Position numbers and translations under genes: made by a program. From an uncultured Adlercreutzia sp. (lineage in GTDB: Bacteria; Actinomycetota; Coriobacteriia; Coriobacteriales; Eggerthellaceae), in contig CAJUSP010000001.1 of assembly GCA_910589165.1 (NCBI GenBank), forward strand, positions 182,919 through 246,918: a DNA stretch of 64,000 bases, read 5' to 3'. The notes beneath the pieces are model-generated. The model worked only from the letters and a program-made list of their open reading frames with translations. It ran no database searches and was not told the origin of the DNA. Each line of letters opens with the position of its first letter. The stretch's first letter is position 1. Shown one piece after another: positions 62,685 to 64,000 of the stretch.

Positions 62685-62725
62685 CGCGCGGGTTATGCTG
62701 GGTCCGGTTTCTCGGCACCTGAGAG

Positions 62726-62756
62726 GAGAGGGCGCGCCTATGGCCGCCCTCTCTTT
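62726..62756 (+). terminator. Terminator of the giant gene
   Basis: GAGAGGGCG (62726-62734) pairs with CGCCCTCTC (62745-62753), ten-base loop, followed by TTT. The T-run is short, so the strength is uncertain. Confidence 0.65.
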
Positions 62757-62887
62757 GCTTCGGGGGCGGTCTATGCGGTATGCTTTCCCTGTTCACAAGA
62801 ATACTGGCGCCGCCGCTCCCCGCGCGTTCGGCGGCGCTTCGGGGCCTGCGCCAACGCAAGCGCCAAACCTGCGAAAGGAAGGCCGTT

Positions 62888-63769
62888 ATGGCTGATACGC
62901 CCATCGAGAAGCACGAGGAAGCGACACCCGCGTCACCGCTGCCGTCGGACCGGCGCCCGTCGGGGCGCCTCATTGCGGCCAGCTGCCTTCTGGCTGTGCT
63001 CGCCCTGGCGGCTACGGGCGCTAGCGTGGCGCTCGAGCAGGGGGCGCCTTCGGCTTCCGCGACGCTTGCGGCTGTTGCGCCGAATGCTGGCGCGGGCGAT
63101 GGGGCGACGCCGGAAGTCGGCGGCGAGGGTGTGGCGCCGGCCTCTCCCGAGGGTATCGCCGGTGCGGAAGCGTCGGGGGAGGGGGCCGCGGCTGCCGGGG
63201 ATGCCGCAGCGGCGAGCGCCGAAGATTCCGCCGTGGAGGAGCTTCCCGATCCGGAGCCCATCGTGTCCGACGGAGCCGGCTACGCCACGGCCGATACGCT
63301 GCTCATGGCGGTAAGCCCCGGCCTGCTGGCCGCCCTGGCCGAAGGAGCCGGCGACGATGCCATGACCAGTTGGATCGAGAACGCCTTCACCTTCATGCCG
63401 TCGTCTTACGTAGAGAGTTGGGCCGCGAGCCTCGGTGCCTCCTCGGCGACCGATTTGGCACCGCGCCTGATCGATCGCGAGGTGGTCGAGCTGGCGCCTA
63501 CGGTTCACGGGGGCATTCTGCTGCTCGAGCCCGGTGAGCGCTGCACCCAGGCGGAAATCGACCATGTGACCGAGCGCTACGCCGAGCTGAACGCCGGCGG
63601 CACCGTCACCGATGCCGTCAAGGTGCGCGTAGCCACCAGCGAGTACCCGGCCGACGTAGACCCCAGCCAGCTTTCCGCCGACGGCCTCTACGTACAAGAC
63701 GCCCCCTACCTCGCTGTGCAGTGCGGCGACGCCTGGTTCTTCTACCCCAACTCCTTCGCCGAACGCTAA
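62888..63769 (+). CDS. Membrane-anchored extracytoplasmic protein of unknown function
   Basis: A 293-residue protein; AAAGGAAGG lies just before ATG 62888, and a longer frame to 62780 lacks a site. A short cytoplasmic N-terminus leads to one hydrophobic segment at about 24-47 (LIAASCLLAVLALAATGAS), probably an uncleaved anchor. About 75 residues of Ala/Gly/Glu low-complexity linker follow. The C-terminal domain (about 130-293) contains YATADTLLMAVSPGLLAAL, a Trp-Ile-Glu segment, then DAPYLAVQCGDAWFFYP near the end. I recognise no family. Position just after the giant gene, same strand, allows a role at the cell surface, but a terminator separates them. Confidence 0.7.
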   Translation: MADTPIEKHEEATPASPLPSDRRPSGRLIAASCLLAVLALAATGASVALEQGAPSASATLAAVAPNAGAGDGATPEVGGEGVAPASPEGIAGAEASGEGAAAAGDAAAASAEDSAVEELPDPEPIVSDGAGYATADTLLMAVSPGLLAALAEGAGDDAMTSWIENAFTFMPSSYVESWAASLGASSATDLAPRLIDREVVELAPTVHGGILLLEPGERCTQAEIDHVTERYAELNAGGTVTDAVKVRVATSEYPADVDPSQLSADGLYVQDAPYLAVQCGDAWFFYPNSFAER

Positions 63770-63945
63770 ACCCGGGCTCGTAGACGATTCCGCGGGATCC
63801 CAGGCAATTCCGCGGGGCTCCAGGCGATGAGTCTCGCATAACGCCTTCAACGGATCATTTCGCCAGTAGCGCGACCTTTGAAATTGGCAATGAAAGCAGG
63901 TGTCAGTTGCCGCTGGTGCGCTGAGGATGGGGAGTCCCGCCAGTG
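63770..63945. other. Intergenic sequence with an imperfect 20-bp direct repeat
   Basis: Two 19-base copies (63787-63805 and 63807-63825) begin ATTCCGCGGG and end CCAGGC, differing at three positions. Nothing else is recognised, and no terminator for the preceding gene is clear. Confidence 0.5.
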
Positions 63946-64000
63946 TCGACCCTCGACCCTCGACCCTCGACCCTCGACCCTCGACCCTCGACCCTCGACC
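63946..64000. repeat. Heptanucleotide tandem repeat (TCGACCC) running off the window
   Basis: TCGACCC is repeated without change for 55 bases (nearly eight units) and continues to the last base of the window, so the full length is unknown. Seven is not a multiple of three, so a copy change would shift any reading frame across it. Confidence 0.95.

Larger units (their letters stand above)
51273..62040 (+). repeat. Array of about ten SdrD_B-like modules in the giant protein
   Basis: Openers with a Trp or Phe, then Asp-rich calcium-loop-like motif, occur near 51273 (YVWLDS), 53172 (YVWSDK), 54216 (VWHDEDYDG), 55026 (VWHDADYDG), 55896 (VWRDANYDG), 56823 (FWNDENNDG), 57573 (LFQDDDYDG), 58419 (AWDDANYDG), 60774 (VWNDGNNNG) and 61449 (VWIDSDKDG). 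Each is followed by a Gly-x-x-V-x-L strand and, in many, by NLPTAY and then YLAGYRV. SdrD_B domains are calcium-stabilised stalk repeats of staphylococcal Sdr proteins. Confidence 0.85.

Overview
The window reads as chromosomal DNA of a high-G+C Gram-positive bacterium, most likely an actinobacterium of the Coriobacteriia (Eggerthellaceae-like). This is an inference from the strong GC3 codon preference, the sortase-anchored surface proteins, the archaeal-type class I aldolase and the Mrp ATPase with an N-terminal Cys cluster. No rRNA or species marker is present, so the genus is left open.

Left part (1-10976) is ordinary core genome: the 3' end of a D-Ala-D-Ala ligase-like gene, a YtxH/PRC-barrel pair, a VTT-domain (TVP38/TMEM64) membrane protein, a GNAT acetyltransferase, class I fructose-bisphosphate aldolase, tRNA-Leu(CAA), an NSS-family sodium symporter, a nitroreductase, lysA, a MoaE-like protein, a small unknown protein and an Mrp/NBP35 ATPase. 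Two families of hairpin-forming dispersed repeats sit between these genes (269-373 with 7244-7348; 6478-6553 with 13403-13432).

Right part (11000-62700) is a surface-protein island. In order it holds a cell-wall-anchored papain-family protease, an Rpn-like gene remnant, tRNA-Ala(GGC), a 1193-aa surface protein with a ChW-like repeat, a LytTR response regulator and its histidine kinase (4-base overlap), an 886-aa surface protein, a PrsA-like lipoprotein foldase, and one uninterrupted 37.7-kb gene encoding a protein of about 12,580 residues. That giant protein starts with a signal peptide and two divergent copies of a module. It continues through a very long beta-rich region, prealbumin-like (CnaB-type) modules and a low-complexity linker, then about ten SdrD_B-like modules with two PASTA domains among them, and ends in LPQTG. 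The other three surface proteins end in LAQTG, LAATG and LSQTG. No sortase is in the window.

The main system-level observation is a conserved 35-bp element upstream of the protease and the two mid-sized surface-protein genes. It contains an 11-bp direct repeat with a 21-bp period and lies 22-23 bp from a -10-like hexamer, without a good -35. This is the geometry expected of an operator bound by a LytTR activator, and the LytTR two-component pair is encoded between these genes. The giant gene lacks this element but has its own set of palindromes and direct repeats. The inferred picture is a LytTR-controlled surface programme in which a PrsA-like foldase may support export and folding of an extreme adhesin. 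Downstream lie a small membrane-anchored unknown protein and a heptanucleotide tandem repeat that runs off the window end.
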